This document shows positions 26,301 to 34,463 of a DNA stretch of 64,000 nucleotides, piece by piece. Source of the stretch: Blautia coccoides (GTDB lineage Bacteria > Bacillota > Clostridia > Lachnospirales > Lachnospiraceae). Positions within the stretch are counted from its first letter, which is position 1, and every line of letters starts with the position of its first letter. The position numbers were made by a program, and so were the translations under genes. A model generated the notes under the pieces. It saw only the letters and a program-made list of their open reading frames with translations. It searched no databases and had not been told where the DNA came from. The DNA lies in contig NZ_CP136422.1 in assembly GCF_034355335.1 (NCBI RefSeq), positions 809,001-873,000 of the forward strand. Reading direction: 5' to 3'.

Positions 26301-29300
26301 GATCAGCAGGGGGAATATTCTAATGCTGAGGCATCTGTGGGTATGTCTCAGATGATGAACGATTCGGAGGTGGTGGCTTCCGTTTATGAGGGAGGTTCCT
26401 GGAATTCTGTTCGGCTGACAGATAATAATAATGCGGATATGGCACCCCAGGCCGCATCAAACGGTGAAGATGCAGTGGTTATTTACCGGAGCATGGCAGG
26501 TTCCAATTTGGATGATCCCCTGGATAATGATGTTATGGATGAGCTGTGGTACAGCCGTTACAGTAAAGGAAAGTGGTCAGAACCCACACCCATCTACCGG
26601 GAAACCAACGGTTCGATCAGCGCTCTTGAGGCAGTTATGGATGAAAATGGCCATACAGGAATCGCGTTTACTGTAAAAAGAGAAGATGCATCCTCTGAGG
26701 AGGAGATAAGCGATACCTTCTTTATGGCACTGAGAGCGGACGATACGGTTACAGATTCCATCAGACTTACACTGGGTGAAGGTACAAACGAAAATGCCAA
26801 GATCACTGCTGCAAATGTGGATGGCAGAAGCCAGTTTATAACAGCCTGGTATCAGAATCAGTATGACGCAGATTTGGATTCTACGGTAGGTGACATCTGT
26901 TTTAAGATTCTGGACAGCGATGGTGTGGTCAAGACGGATTTCCCGGACAGCTTAAGCGAAATGAACACCAACAGCAGCGCAGCTCTTGGCAGCAGATTTG
27001 AATTTGTAAAATCAGCAGGGGAATCTCTGGAACATACAGGAATCGCCTGGACAGCATCTGATATGACACCGAAGGAGGATTCCTCACAGGAAACGGAAAA
27101 AGACCTTCTGTATGTATCTATGTTTAAAGATACGGATAAAGGGATTGTCATGACACCTGGAACCGTTGCAGCGGATCCGGGAGATTATACATCCATAGAC
27201 AGCTTCAGTGTATGGAGCCAGGATGAAAAGACGCTGAACAGCATGCTTTTGGGAACCTATTATGATTCATCCAATGCATCTCTGGCCACGATCTATGAAG
27301 GACAGCCAGTTAATATTGCGGAAGATACATCAATCCTAATGAGCGGAAGTGCGTCACTGAACAACAAAATGGAAGTGGACCATGTAAGCTATGAAAATGA
27401 AGCTCTTCAAAAAGGAGGACTGCTTCCTCTATCATTCTATGTGGTGAACCAGGGATATGAGACAGTAAACAGGATTAAGATCACCTCAGGGGATACAGTT
27501 CTGGCAGATGAAGCGGTATCTCTGCTTCCGGGCCGGGATATGATGGTCAGTGGAAATTATCCTATACCCAATGAGGAAGATAAAAATATTGCCAACGTTG
27601 AGTATACCGTCAGCGCATCCTTTGAGAGTGGTGAGGAAAATACAGAGGGAACCATAGTATTGGATACACCGGATGCGGGGATCAGTTTAAAAGAAGTAAA
27701 TATTTTAAAAGAACAGGATGAAATAAGAGAGTTCCAGATGCAGTTCTATAATGACAGCGCAAATGATCTGTCAAAGACGGGATATAAAGTAAAACTTGGA
27801 TTTTATAAGAGCAGCGGCGGAGAAGTAGCAGCAGATGTGAAACTTCTCTCCGATACCCGAAAAACCCAGGAACCAATAGGAACAGGTGTGTACCAATTGT
27901 CACAGGAACAGGTACAGATGCTTGACAAGGATAGTCTGAGCATGAATTTTGCTTATGAACTTACAGACGCGGACACACTCCCTATGAATTTATATGCCAA
28001 ATTATGGATAGAAGATGAGGATGGCAACAAGGTCATGGATTCTAATGTCCTGAACAATGACAAAATGATCAGATTCCAGGATCTGATGGCAAAGAACAAC
28101 GGGAAACAGTTTCTCACAGAGAACCAGGTATCTGTAAAGAGTAATTCCACAGAAGCCACTGTCACGGTAAAGAATCTGTCCAGGACAACAGCAGAGAATG
28201 TAAATGTTCTGGTGGGGCTGTACAGCGCTTCAGGAAAACTTTTAGATACCAAATATCTGGCAGTTAATCAAGATGAACTGATGAACCTTGGAGCAGAGGG
28301 AACAGAATCCAGACAGTTGACATTTGATCAGCCGGGTAATTATGTGCGCTCAACAGTGCTGATGCAGAATTTTGACCGGGCAGATGCTTCATTAAAGAGC
28401 CTAGGCGCAGAACAAGTAAAATTTACGGCAGATTTTGATCCGGATACACTGGATTATGAAGGAGATGGTGAGAATCTTTCGGGAACTGTCATCACAGCAG
28501 CCAGCAGCCATCCGGAAGCGGCTGTGACCATCAACGGAGAGACTACTGTGAACGGAACCCTCCAGGTACCTCTTTCCTACGGGGAAAATGTGATCACCAT
28601 TGAAGTGCGATCCGCAGAAGAGGGAATGGAGACAAGAACCTATACATTGAAGATCAATAATAAAGAGGTAAAGGAGAACAATTATCTGACTCTGGTACGG
28701 GCAGATCAGGAAACGGAAAGTGACTGGTACGGCACACCTGTGAGCTATAGGATCAATTTGCCAGAAAATGTAAAGGATGCAGGATTTGCCTCTTTCAGAT
28801 TCACCACGGACAATGGCACCACCTGGAGCGAAGAGAACGTATGGGAGCAGGGGAAAGAAAACCTGGTCGAGATTGCCCAAGAAGGTATCTATGACAATGG
28901 AATTGCGGTCCGTCTGTTTAGAGAGGACGGAAGTTATTTGGAGAGTAATCCCATATCTGTAAATATTGATATGACACCGCCTGTTATTACGGGGATCACT
29001 TATGAAAAATTAGATGAAGAAGGTAATGTAATACCGGGCGAAGAAGCAGACGGCAACTGGAAAGGAAACTTAAGGATTCTGGTACATACAACGGATGCTC
29101 TTTCAGGAATCGGAAAAGTAAATGCTGTCATGGAATCAGAGCCGGGGACAGGGTATACGGCCGAGGCGGGAGAGGAAGGAATCTATACTTTTGAAGTATC
29201 ACCATCCTACAGAGGCAACATCCTGATCACATCCGAAGACAAGGTGGGCAAGTCTGTACGAAATTCCATTCGTGTCAATGTGGATGATAAAGTACCGGCA

Positions 29301-30329
29301 GGCATGCTTTTTGAAACACAGGTAAGTAAGACAGATCCTACGGCAGAACCGGTTACTGTTTCTATAAAGACCATTCATCCGGATATGGTATCTGACAGTA
29401 TCGAATATTCTGTAGGAGATGAAGAACACTGGCAGCAATACAGTGAGCCATTTGCCGTGGAAGAAAACACGATAATCTACTACAGGGCACAGGATACCTC
29501 AGGAAATATGACAGAGGTTCAGACGCTGACAATTTCCAATATTGATAAGAATCCACCAATACTGAAGCTGAACCTCACAGGAGATGCAGAGGGGTGGAAT
29601 GCAGGAGATGTAGGCGTGACAGTGGCCAATGAAGGTAAAATACTGGGCGAACCGGCATTCTATTACTGTGAAAAAGGGAAAGAGGATCAGGAGAGCAAAT
29701 GGAGAAAGATAGATGCAGATGAGGATGGAAAATACGGGGTTGTCTTTACCGAAGAAGGTGAGCACACCTGGATTTTCAAGGCTGTTTCCCCTGCAGGAAC
29801 AGAAAGCAAGTATGTGGAGTCCGTGATCAGGATTGACCGTACGCTGCCCACAGGAAGTCTGAAGATTGGCACGGAAAGCTGGGACAGCCTTCAGAGCAGG
29901 AGTAGTAAGACCATAAAGAGAGGAAGCGATCCCTCCATGAGAATCACCTCTGATGATGAACCCTCAGGTGTCAGAAGTGTGGAATATGCTGTAAGCACAC
30001 AGAGGATCACAGAAATCTCAAAAATGGGAGAAGAGGAATTAACCTGGAAAACATACCGTTCTGCTGTAAAAGTACCGTTGAATAAAAAGGGTGTAACTAT
30101 CGTATATGCAAGAATAACAGATATGGCAGGAAATACAACGTATCTGTCCTCCGATGATTATAAATATGAGGAGTCCAAAACGATTATTTCCAAAATAAAG
30201 GATATGCTTACCGGAAGTGTGGCAACCGGAGATAATACACCTATTATGCTGTTTGTTATTTTGCTGTTGGCAGCCGCAGCAGTTCTCCTGACTTTGTCTG
30301 TGAAACGGCAAAAGAGAGGAAAAAAGTAG
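20394..30329 (+). CDS. Giant cell-surface protein, 3311 residues
   Basis: A secreted, wall- or membrane-anchored protein. Residues 1-30 are a signal peptide (KKKMRYLAMFMAVVMGVTSL...VLA). A Calx-beta-like domain follows near 185-290 (FVEYRTMDGVAKDGTDYEG), a Big_2 Ig-like domain near 735-800 (WTSSNEDVALINRMTGVI), then long unassigned stretches. A region near 2000-2260 with repeated Trp/Tyr blades (ELWYSRYSKGKWSEPTPIY) may be a propeller. CARDB-like segments follow near 2340-2650, a cadherin-like beta sandwich near 2679-2755 (FDPDTLDYEG), and Ig-like domains to 3250. The C-terminus has TGDNTPI, a hydrophobic helix and RQKRGKK, as in sortase-type or membrane anchors, but there is no LPXTG. It stands alone, with good AAGGAG and no operon partner. 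Function is probably adhesion or surface binding. Confidence 0.85.
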   Translation: MRGKKKMRYLAMFMAVVMGVTSLSDSVLAAFNSTAEEANAKDTLKKLEEGQEIEAQEAKYILESLGIFNEDGSMNTSKIIMDQREYSLEEIKEYLQGGTADLDKKVSVDGTELTLGNVQTMLQIEEELSNYQTTYFPENTGEYTPEMEATISSLLMQLNEGKLTIKAKNAANVINRDVTLSVDELAEAPAGEEITVNLTISEAVTHTIFVEYRTMDGVAKDGTDYEGKKGVLRIPAGETTASVTIPTKNSIDENDESTWWNGNKLFYVEFTNVTGAVFTDGGSFQYSKAGIQGNLADLDGSPWTATSGSLPNPAYDPTTTTEPENFYFYSFSVPQSYVKVIDFLTANLDSDDGNGVGVFYDLRTLSEDGQSLSDKWGSIGAYPEYQSGNLVYNIDLSENSTGFPAFVKNGGYKKTIAALPTTRYSALYSLKPMCKPVTGTTVTLKPAETDQIYYEDAMIPCVLQTNGNVSLGGPVSIFEDGVLSTDDGRRFGDTFSCLLTKDQYEAVKLMCSENESTYPNFNRADYSWSQEPNMGAMDMGKGTVQFEGFDTANNKFITDGPKYVQEYIKGITVDKQSYDPGTEGDQTVTVTVTYDNQTPNDDWLWNDYANDYNKEGKESVDRLKVSLDGGATLYQLSPELDEKGDPKKNGKLTAQIPLPYNTQTEEQTYRAELFLMPAAADVTVPQVTGVKSDYACLVGANHMAEFKVKPVNLIQEGELELQNLPDGNILYMVQEEACTLGCSITTENPTFPGIEWTSSNEDVALINRMTGVITPKAEGEVQFTATANNRKAAPAVSVQTPVITVVNDGPPAIAVPKGMDIVHARKKGKASVYWMSNLNGKGNDQVYTVDLYEGDYTDKEKELPAEDKIIKTYEFTETVTGEIEENVLTKVSKDGLPVYTFAVHTPNPDNPQMELSARGGIIVSPVPASVRLTTPEKLYMVDSETDSFPVSWSLSDTEEDYEFQLSVKKNGDEIYSTTEGTSAAFSVDKVDEGTLKDVYTVTAKVRNKGTEDKLWSTDSYLVQVYREGAFAFNVDGEREENGASIAIANEERIPTLKNYNGSWSDEDSQAIVDMNRQISLDKSVKIFDSSSWNMAADRFAWSSDDSSVMPLYRKDSTGYTNIEKLASPYQAPDQVFMMSGKKDGTATVKAVHSRTGKEMSLTTEISTLKDKLYLFQFTPMQETTITYERRDGKEVSIRTNEQGQAAIYDPDGIENAVQARSGSEDTTLYLGTVQPDVLVSSEKDKGRDELYPVNYITLDEAAHVKLYLKDEKGDPYKGKVTYTGGAYKNQKYCPLVQKGSMDNRLETTLGQDGELEFYYDVTRLYSEDEDAHTQLHAGDYLEFVYDIRTPDDAYYPRLITVDSYSQERGASFTDSIVNLEKNTDTEKKVYISAQKVEYPNKGDLDILGRKEPIGCTNQYPKISLKTEMLCWGLDTDSDFQCFLTDEEQKKLGRQEFKVKKYPFTDLMTASNEVPVDENTGIDMGSSRRFTSQLYENGEMVRSIPLPFPVTNMIGIEVTEEKQFKPFTVDVNLKQTTAGDAASQGGEVGSRGLQKFNTGVDTPFFKVTVTPTVDPFVFHAFAGYDIDLLGMDTDMVMNPIDCDTTGANASAFVAAVTGKEKNLSGRFQGKMNKTLKKPGDTDFGGRAAGYMAGDIIFNIETGAFEFVITDSGFTLGGKFGYHWTFNSVVGIVPITAEFALGAAMELDYKAMAAYSQETNKFGSDILTTLRVNAYMRAFAGFGFDVAILALKIGMFGQINLEHYSQFLSRTYQKSDKQIQGHRTELSGVIGIEFMLKVFFFKYRKVLASTNMPTLTFYNGNWDAIQQWIAQADLPDWGGNVSPNAMLLSENGGLAEVDNAILAEDRSYLQRAAVFSLEDDHTALDTLLAPAYPYGYPQVTRDGGITVALSDQNSADLNQTRVYWSQGSNAPSQAIPVDWTGEETPDSNVSLAGTGSFAVAAWEKLRSPVSMDQQGEYSNAEASVGMSQMMNDSEVVASVYEGGSWNSVRLTDNNNADMAPQAASNGEDAVVIYRSMAGSNLDDPLDNDVMDELWYSRYSKGKWSEPTPIYRETNGSISALEAVMDENGHTGIAFTVKREDASSEEEISDTFFMALRADDTVTDSIRLTLGEGTNENAKITAANVDGRSQFITAWYQNQYDADLDSTVGDICFKILDSDGVVKTDFPDSLSEMNTNSSAALGSRFEFVKSAGESLEHTGIAWTASDMTPKEDSSQETEKDLLYVSMFKDTDKGIVMTPGTVAADPGDYTSIDSFSVWSQDEKTLNSMLLGTYYDSSNASLATIYEGQPVNIAEDTSILMSGSASLNNKMEVDHVSYENEALQKGGLLPLSFYVVNQGYETVNRIKITSGDTVLADEAVSLLPGRDMMVSGNYPIPNEEDKNIANVEYTVSASFESGEENTEGTIVLDTPDAGISLKEVNILKEQDEIREFQMQFYNDSANDLSKTGYKVKLGFYKSSGGEVAADVKLLSDTRKTQEPIGTGVYQLSQEQVQMLDKDSLSMNFAYELTDADTLPMNLYAKLWIEDEDGNKVMDSNVLNNDKMIRFQDLMAKNNGKQFLTENQVSVKSNSTEATVTVKNLSRTTAENVNVLVGLYSASGKLLDTKYLAVNQDELMNLGAEGTESRQLTFDQPGNYVRSTVLMQNFDRADASLKSLGAEQVKFTADFDPDTLDYEGDGENLSGTVITAASSHPEAAVTINGETTVNGTLQVPLSYGENVITIEVRSAEEGMETRTYTLKINNKEVKENNYLTLVRADQETESDWYGTPVSYRINLPENVKDAGFASFRFTTDNGTTWSEENVWEQGKENLVEIAQEGIYDNGIAVRLFREDGSYLESNPISVNIDMTPPVITGITYEKLDEEGNVIPGEEADGNWKGNLRILVHTTDALSGIGKVNAVMESEPGTGYTAEAGEEGIYTFEVSPSYRGNILITSEDKVGKSVRNSIRVNVDDKVPAGMLFETQVSKTDPTAEPVTVSIKTIHPDMVSDSIEYSVGDEEHWQQYSEPFAVEENTIIYYRAQDTSGNMTEVQTLTISNIDKNPPILKLNLTGDAEGWNAGDVGVTVANEGKILGEPAFYYCEKGKEDQESKWRKIDADEDGKYGVVFTEEGEHTWIFKAVSPAGTESKYVESVIRIDRTLPTGSLKIGTESWDSLQSRSSKTIKRGSDPSMRITSDDEPSGVRSVEYAVSTQRITEISKMGEEELTWKTYRSAVKVPLNKKGVTIVYARITDMAGNTTYLSSDDYKYEESKTIISKIKDMLTGSVATGDNTPIMLFVILLLAAAAVLLTLSVKRQKRGKK

Positions 30330-30366
30330 AATAGCAGTATCAGAATTATAATTGAAATTTTCAAAA

Positions 30367-30408
30367 ACAGGAGGAGCGCCGGGAGTGTGCTCCTTCTGTT
30401 AAGGTTTT
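30367..30408 (+). terminator. Terminator of the giant surface protein gene
   Basis: ACAGGAGGAGC (30367-30377) pairs with GCTCCTTCTGT (30389-30399, one G.U), followed by AAGGTTTTT. Confidence 0.65.
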
Positions 30409-30454
30409 TCATTATATTGCAGCAGTATCAATAGAAAACCATACATACTAGAAT

Positions 30455-30485
30455 ACACCCTGTCATATTAATGGCAGGGTGTTTA
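30455..30485. terminator. Second hairpin between convergent genes
   Basis: ACACCCTGTCAT pairs with ATGGCAGGGTGT (30471-30482) with a 4-base loop ATTA and short T run. It lies between the surface protein and the leftward AIPR gene and can back up the first terminator. Confidence 0.5.
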
Positions 30486-30527
30486 AAAATATCTGATATT
30501 TTTATGTATAGGCTGGATTATATATTG

Positions 30528-31694
30528 TTAGTTAATATTTTCAGAAGCAGCTAGCATTTGACGGAACATTTCATTTTCAACTTTATCGTAATTGTTTGAC
30601 CATATCGAGCTGTTTTTTCCAGCGTCTTGAGGATTGTTTCGTGAGCTATCAAATGTATTTTTAACTAAATCAGCACCAATTTTATCCCATAGACTAAAAG
30701 GAGAGATCCTCCATGAGAGTGTCTCTTTGTTAATTAATACGCGGAAGGCACCGAATACAGGAAGTATATACCCGGAAGCTACTTTATAGTCTGTGTCCTT
30801 TTCAAGAAAGAGAGTTTTAAAAGGCTCTTTTCCATCTTTCTTTTTTTCAATGCCACGAACTGCTCCAAACTTTCCAGATGGATTATATTCTAAATATTTG
30901 TTTCTGAAATCTAGCTCAATTCGATCATATAAACGAACCAGCTCTGGTAATAACTTGGCTAAATTGTGATAATACCCGGTACCATTGTCTAAGTCTGCTT
31001 TAATATCCTTGAAGACATATGCCTTTCCAGAGTATGCTTGGGTTGGAGAATCTTTAGAATCTGAAAATCTATATATATTGTAGGTAAAAAGTAATTTTAG
31101 TAATTCGACTATTTGCAATCTTTCCTTTGAATTATCTTTGATGGCAATGTCATTAGCATATGGCTCGTCTTTTACGGCCTCTTTAACAAAATCAAATTTA
31201 TTGTCAAGTTCATATAAGGCTATATCTGAAACAGATGCAGAGGTATTTCTGGCATCAGCAATACGTGAAACTGTAAGATTATCACCTACAATGATTTCTA
31301 ATTTGACAAATTTATCAATGTCTTCGGAAAGATCATCTCGATTTTCTATAATTGCAGTATATGTATGTCCGCCATCAAGGATACCATAGTTTTCAGGATC
31401 ATTGTCCAGATCAAGAGTTATCGCATTATTAGTAGTGTTAAAGTTAAAACTTTTCGCAACTATCACAATACCTCTATTATTGATATCAAAGTCTGTATCA
31501 GGAGATTTTACTGCGTTAATTAAAGCCTTTGCGACAGCAGTATTCATTTTAGGCTTGCGAGGGTTTACTTCAAGAGGGATATCACTTGGAAGTTCTTTGA
31601 AGTTGACATATGCAAAATAAGTAGTGACCCCTTTTTGGGAGGGTGAATTAATTGTGCGAACAGAATACGCTTTAAAATGTACTTTGGAAGTCAT
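30528..31694 (-). CDS. AIPR-family protein (abortive infection/phage resistance)
   Basis: A 388-residue soluble protein. The features YGILDGGHTYTAIIENRDDL, LEIIVGDNLTVSRIADARNT and DFDINNRGIVIVA match the AIPR family (phage-resistance proteins first found in abortive infection systems), where the D-G-G-H-T and A-R-N core is conserved. The biochemical activity is not settled. It stands alone on the minus strand with an AGGAGG site, and faces a small HTH gene across 123 bp. That pairing suggests a regulated defence unit. Its codon use is AT-rich compared with the surface protein next door, which fits acquisition. Confidence 0.75.
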   Translation of the reverse strand: MTSKVHFKAYSVRTINSPSQKGVTTYFAYVNFKELPSDIPLEVNPRKPKMNTAVAKALINAVKSPDTDFDINNRGIVIVAKSFNFNTTNNAITLDLDNDPENYGILDGGHTYTAIIENRDDLSEDIDKFVKLEIIVGDNLTVSRIADARNTSASVSDIALYELDNKFDFVKEAVKDEPYANDIAIKDNSKERLQIVELLKLLFTYNIYRFSDSKDSPTQAYSGKAYVFKDIKADLDNGTGYYHNLAKLLPELVRLYDRIELDFRNKYLEYNPSGKFGAVRGIEKKKDGKEPFKTLFLEKDTDYKVASGYILPVFGAFRVLINKETLSWRISPFSLWDKIGADLVKNTFDSSRNNPQDAGKNSSIWSNNYDKVENEMFRQMLAASENIN

Positions 31695-31817
31695 ATTGAC
31701 GTCCTCCTTTGTATTTTTTATTTGGCTTGATGGATTACCATAAGCTATGATTAAAATATAACATAATCAAATTAAATTTGTAAGGAACCTTGGTTCCAAA
31801 TGTGATATAATAACGAC

Positions 31818-32093
31818 ATGACTAGACGTAAAAAAAATAATCAAAATATTGAAGTGGGAAATTTAATATATGAATATCGTAAAAAATTAACAGATATACC
31901 TAAGTCGAGACAAGGTTTTATTGATGATAGGAGCGCAAAATTTTTTAACAATGAAGAATGGATTAGTGAGAAGACTTTGGGTAATTATGAGACAGGGCAA
32001 AATATACCGTCGTTGGAGAATTTAAAGAAATTATCAGTTGCCTTAGAAGTTGATACACTGGAACTCATAGCAGAGATCTTAAAACTAATATAA
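31818..32093 (+). CDS. Small HTH protein, likely regulator of the AIPR gene
   Basis: A 91-residue protein with an XRE-like helix-turn-helix: VGNLIYEYRKKLTDIPKSRQ, EEWISEKTLGNYETGQNIPS, LENLKKLSVALEVD. It has a 20-residue insertion in the first half compared with standard XRE domains (GFIDDRSAKFFNNE). It is divergent from the AIPR gene and probably autoregulates and represses it. The ribosome site is weak. Confidence 0.7.
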   Translation: MTRRKKNNQNIEVGNLIYEYRKKLTDIPKSRQGFIDDRSAKFFNNEEWISEKTLGNYETGQNIPSLENLKKLSVALEVDTLELIAEILKLI

Positions 32094-32541
32094 ATAGTGC
32101 GATTGTAATATTGTTTAAATAAAAGAAGTTCAATAAAATTTATAAGGATATTACTGTCTGGCTTATTTTTTTTATTCTCATGCTGCGGGAGAAACCCATA
32201 TGATCACCAGCATAGAGCCATCATAATTGGGGTATGTCATTCAGAAGCGGGTATAACTCTGGGAGCGGGAGAGTGTTTATCCCACATTTACATTGCCGCC
32301 ATGTCATGCCCCTGTCTATGGGGAAATGGGCAAAGACTATATGCTGTATTACTTGGAAGGCAATGCCTCTATGATAACGATGGAAGCTGTGAAAACTTTT
32401 CGTATAATCCTGTGTGATTTTCATCTACTATTAAAATCCCTTTCGATTTTCTCATATAATTAAAAAATAGTGTTACCGGTATGCTGCGTCCCGGCATTCC
32501 TCTACAAAGCCATGCTAATTATTACAAAAATATTAAAAAAT
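32094..32541. other. Intergenic region, nothing firm
   Basis: About 450 bp. Some stretches (32220-32420) look like decayed coding sequence but no frame stays open long enough to identify. No RNA or repeat was recognised. The end of the region leads into the promoter of the NlpC/P60 gene. Confidence 0.3.
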
Positions 32542-32542
32542 C

Positions 32543-32596
32543 TTGACAAATACATTCTACTACAATAGAATAATAATATATTCTATTGCAATAGAA
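32543..32596 (+). promoter_or_regulatory. Promoter with two BlaI-type operators
   Basis: TTGACA (32543-32548), 17-bp spacer and TAGAAT (32566-32571) form the promoter of the NlpC/P60-blaI-blaR operon. TTCTATTGCAATAGAA (32581-32596) is a perfect 16-bp palindrome. TTCTACTACAATAGAA (32555-32570) matches it at 14 of 16 bases and overlaps the spacer and -10. The two centres are 26 bp apart. BlaI/MecI repressors bind such paired dyads, and a BlaI homologue is encoded two genes on, so autoregulation is likely. Confidence 0.75.
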
Positions 32597-32626
32597 CAAA
32601 TGAAAAAGGAAAGGGACATTTAGATA

Positions 32627-34060
32627 ATGAAAAAAAGAATTGTCTGCATTTTATTGGCTTTGGCATTATGTCATTACGGGGAGCTGCCTGTATCAGCAGC
32701 CAGGGAAGAAGAGCTTCAGGCGGAAAAAGAAGAAAATACCAGGAAACTTACCGATATAAATGAAAAGGTCAATGATTTGGAGTATCAGAAACAACAAATG
32801 CTGTCTGACATTGATACGCTGGACCAGAAACTTGTAAGCGTCCTGGCACAGATTGAGTTGCTGGATGAGCAGATAACAGGTAAAAAGAATGAGATCACAG
32901 AGACAGACGCCAAGCTGGGTGAAGCGGAAACGGCGAAAGAAAAACAGTATGAGGCTATGAAGAAGAGGATTCAATACATATATGAGAACGGAGGCTCAGC
33001 AGTATGGGCACTGTCTCTTCTGGAAGCAGAGGATCTGTCTGACTTTCTGAACAAGGCAGAATATACAGAGAAGCTATATGATTATGACAGAAAAAGTCTG
33101 GAAGAATATGCAGAGACCATCAGTCAGGTCCGGGAATTATCAGAAAATCTCACAGCAGAAAAGGCAGAGCTGGAAGAGATGAAGAATGAACAGGAACTGC
33201 AGAGGGCATCCATGGAGGCTTCTATGGAAGAGAAAAAGGAAGCCGCATATGATTATGAAAAACAGATTGAAGAAGTACAGGCACAGGCGGCTCAGTATAA
33301 AGCGCTGATAGAGGAGCAGAATCAGGAGCTGAAAGAGCTTGAGGAGGCAAGGAAAAAAGAAGAGGAAAAGCAGGCAAAAGAGGCAGCAAAGAAGCAGAAT
33401 GAGAAAAATTCGGAAGATGAGACCCGAAATGACCAGAGTAAGGATAACTCTGACAGAAAGACGGAGGATTCCTCCGCAGCAAGCGGCAGCAGTACAGGCG
33501 GTACGGATGACGGTACGGAGGCTGATGGGGATTCAACAGGCAATGAAGATAACGCAGGCAGGATTGACACAGGGATGTCCGATTCCAGCACTACCCCTGA
33601 TACAGATGATTCTTCTGAGACCGATGATTCTTCTGAGACCGAAGGAAGTACACAGGCCGGAGGAAATACACAAGTCGGAGGAAGCACACAGAACGGAGGT
33701 GTCAGCGGGCAGGATGTGGTCAACTACGCGCTGCAGTTTGTCGGCAACAAATACGTATGGGGTGGAGAGAGCCTCACCAATGGGGTGGACTGTTCTGGCT
33801 TTACCATGAAGGTTTATGAGCATTTCGGATTCAGCCTGCCACACTATACGGGGGATCAGGAACAGTGCGGAAGAGGTGTATCTTATTCTGAAGCCCAGCC
33901 AGGGGATCTGATCCTCTACTCAGGGCATGTGGCTATTTATATGGGAGGCGGCCAGATTGTACACGCTGCCAACAGCTCGCCTTATCCAAAAGGAGGAATC
34001 AAGGTAAGTGATAATGCTGCTTATATGCCGATAGTTGCAGTTAGACGCCTGATAGGTTAA
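32627..34060 (+). CDS. Secreted NlpC/P60 peptidoglycan hydrolase with coiled coil
   Basis: A 477-residue protein. Residues 1-25 are a signal peptide. Residues 25-265 form a long coiled coil (PcsB/CwlO-like). Residues 265-360 are low-complexity Ser/Thr/Asp/Gly. Residues 365-477 are an NlpC/P60 domain with the catalytic Cys in GVDCSGFTMKVYEHFG, His in SGHVAIYMGGG and second polar position in IVHAANSSPY. It cleaves cell-wall stem peptides outside the cell; the coiled coil probably keeps it under control of a partner such as FtsEX. It is the first gene of the operon with blaI and the M56 sensor, under the dyads at 32555-32596. Confidence 0.88.
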   Translation: MKKRIVCILLALALCHYGELPVSAAREEELQAEKEENTRKLTDINEKVNDLEYQKQQMLSDIDTLDQKLVSVLAQIELLDEQITGKKNEITETDAKLGEAETAKEKQYEAMKKRIQYIYENGGSAVWALSLLEAEDLSDFLNKAEYTEKLYDYDRKSLEEYAETISQVRELSENLTAEKAELEEMKNEQELQRASMEASMEEKKEAAYDYEKQIEEVQAQAAQYKALIEEQNQELKELEEARKKEEEKQAKEAAKKQNEKNSEDETRNDQSKDNSDRKTEDSSAASGSSTGGTDDGTEADGDSTGNEDNAGRIDTGMSDSSTTPDTDDSSETDDSSETEGSTQAGGNTQVGGSTQNGGVSGQDVVNYALQFVGNKYVWGGESLTNGVDCSGFTMKVYEHFGFSLPHYTGDQEQCGRGVSYSEAQPGDLILYSGHVAIYMGGGQIVHAANSSPYPKGGIKVSDNAAYMPIVAVRRLIG

Positions 34061-34095
34061 AATAATATTAAACATATCAGGAAAGGTGTTTTGCC

Positions 34096-34455
34096 ATGAC
34101 AGTAAAGTTATTTGATTCGGAGCTAAAGGTAATGGATTTGCTATGGAAGAAGGGCGATATCAGCGCGAAAGAAATTGCGGCGGAACTGAAAGAACAGATT
34201 GGATGGAGCAAGACCACAACTTATACAGTGATAAAGAAATGTATAGATAAGGGAGCCATAGAAAGAATAGAGCCTAACTTTCTCTGCCATCCCCTGGTGA
34301 CTATTGAGGAGACCAGAGAGTTTGAGACGAATGAGCTGATAGATAAAATGTATGACGGTTCCCCGGATTTGCTGGTTGCTTCTATTTTAGGCAATAAAAA
34401 GCTGAAACATGAAGAAATCGTCCGGCTGAAAAAGTTGGTAGAAGACTTGAAGTGA
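34096..34455 (+). CDS. blaI: BlaI/MecI-family repressor
   Basis: A 119-residue winged-helix repressor: LFDSELKVMDLLWKKGDISA, EIAAELKEQIGWSKTTTYTV and IKKCIDKGAIERIEPNFLCH are the DNA-binding part; the C-terminus is the dimer helix. BlaI proteins are released from DNA when their membrane sensor triggers proteolysis. It lies 35 bp after the NlpC/P60 gene and overlaps the sensor gene region. The operators at 32555-32596 are the likely targets. Confidence 0.88.
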   Translation: MTVKLFDSELKVMDLLWKKGDISAKEIAAELKEQIGWSKTTTYTVIKKCIDKGAIERIEPNFLCHPLVTIEETREFETNELIDKMYDGSPDLLVASILGNKKLKHEEIVRLKKLVEDLK

Positions 34456-34463
34456 GGTGTGTG

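Noticed and set aside
33322..33723. Leftward Ser/Pro-rich frame across the NlpC/P60 gene
   Set aside because: It is a shadow of the low-complexity linker of the real gene on the plus strand; no ribosome site.
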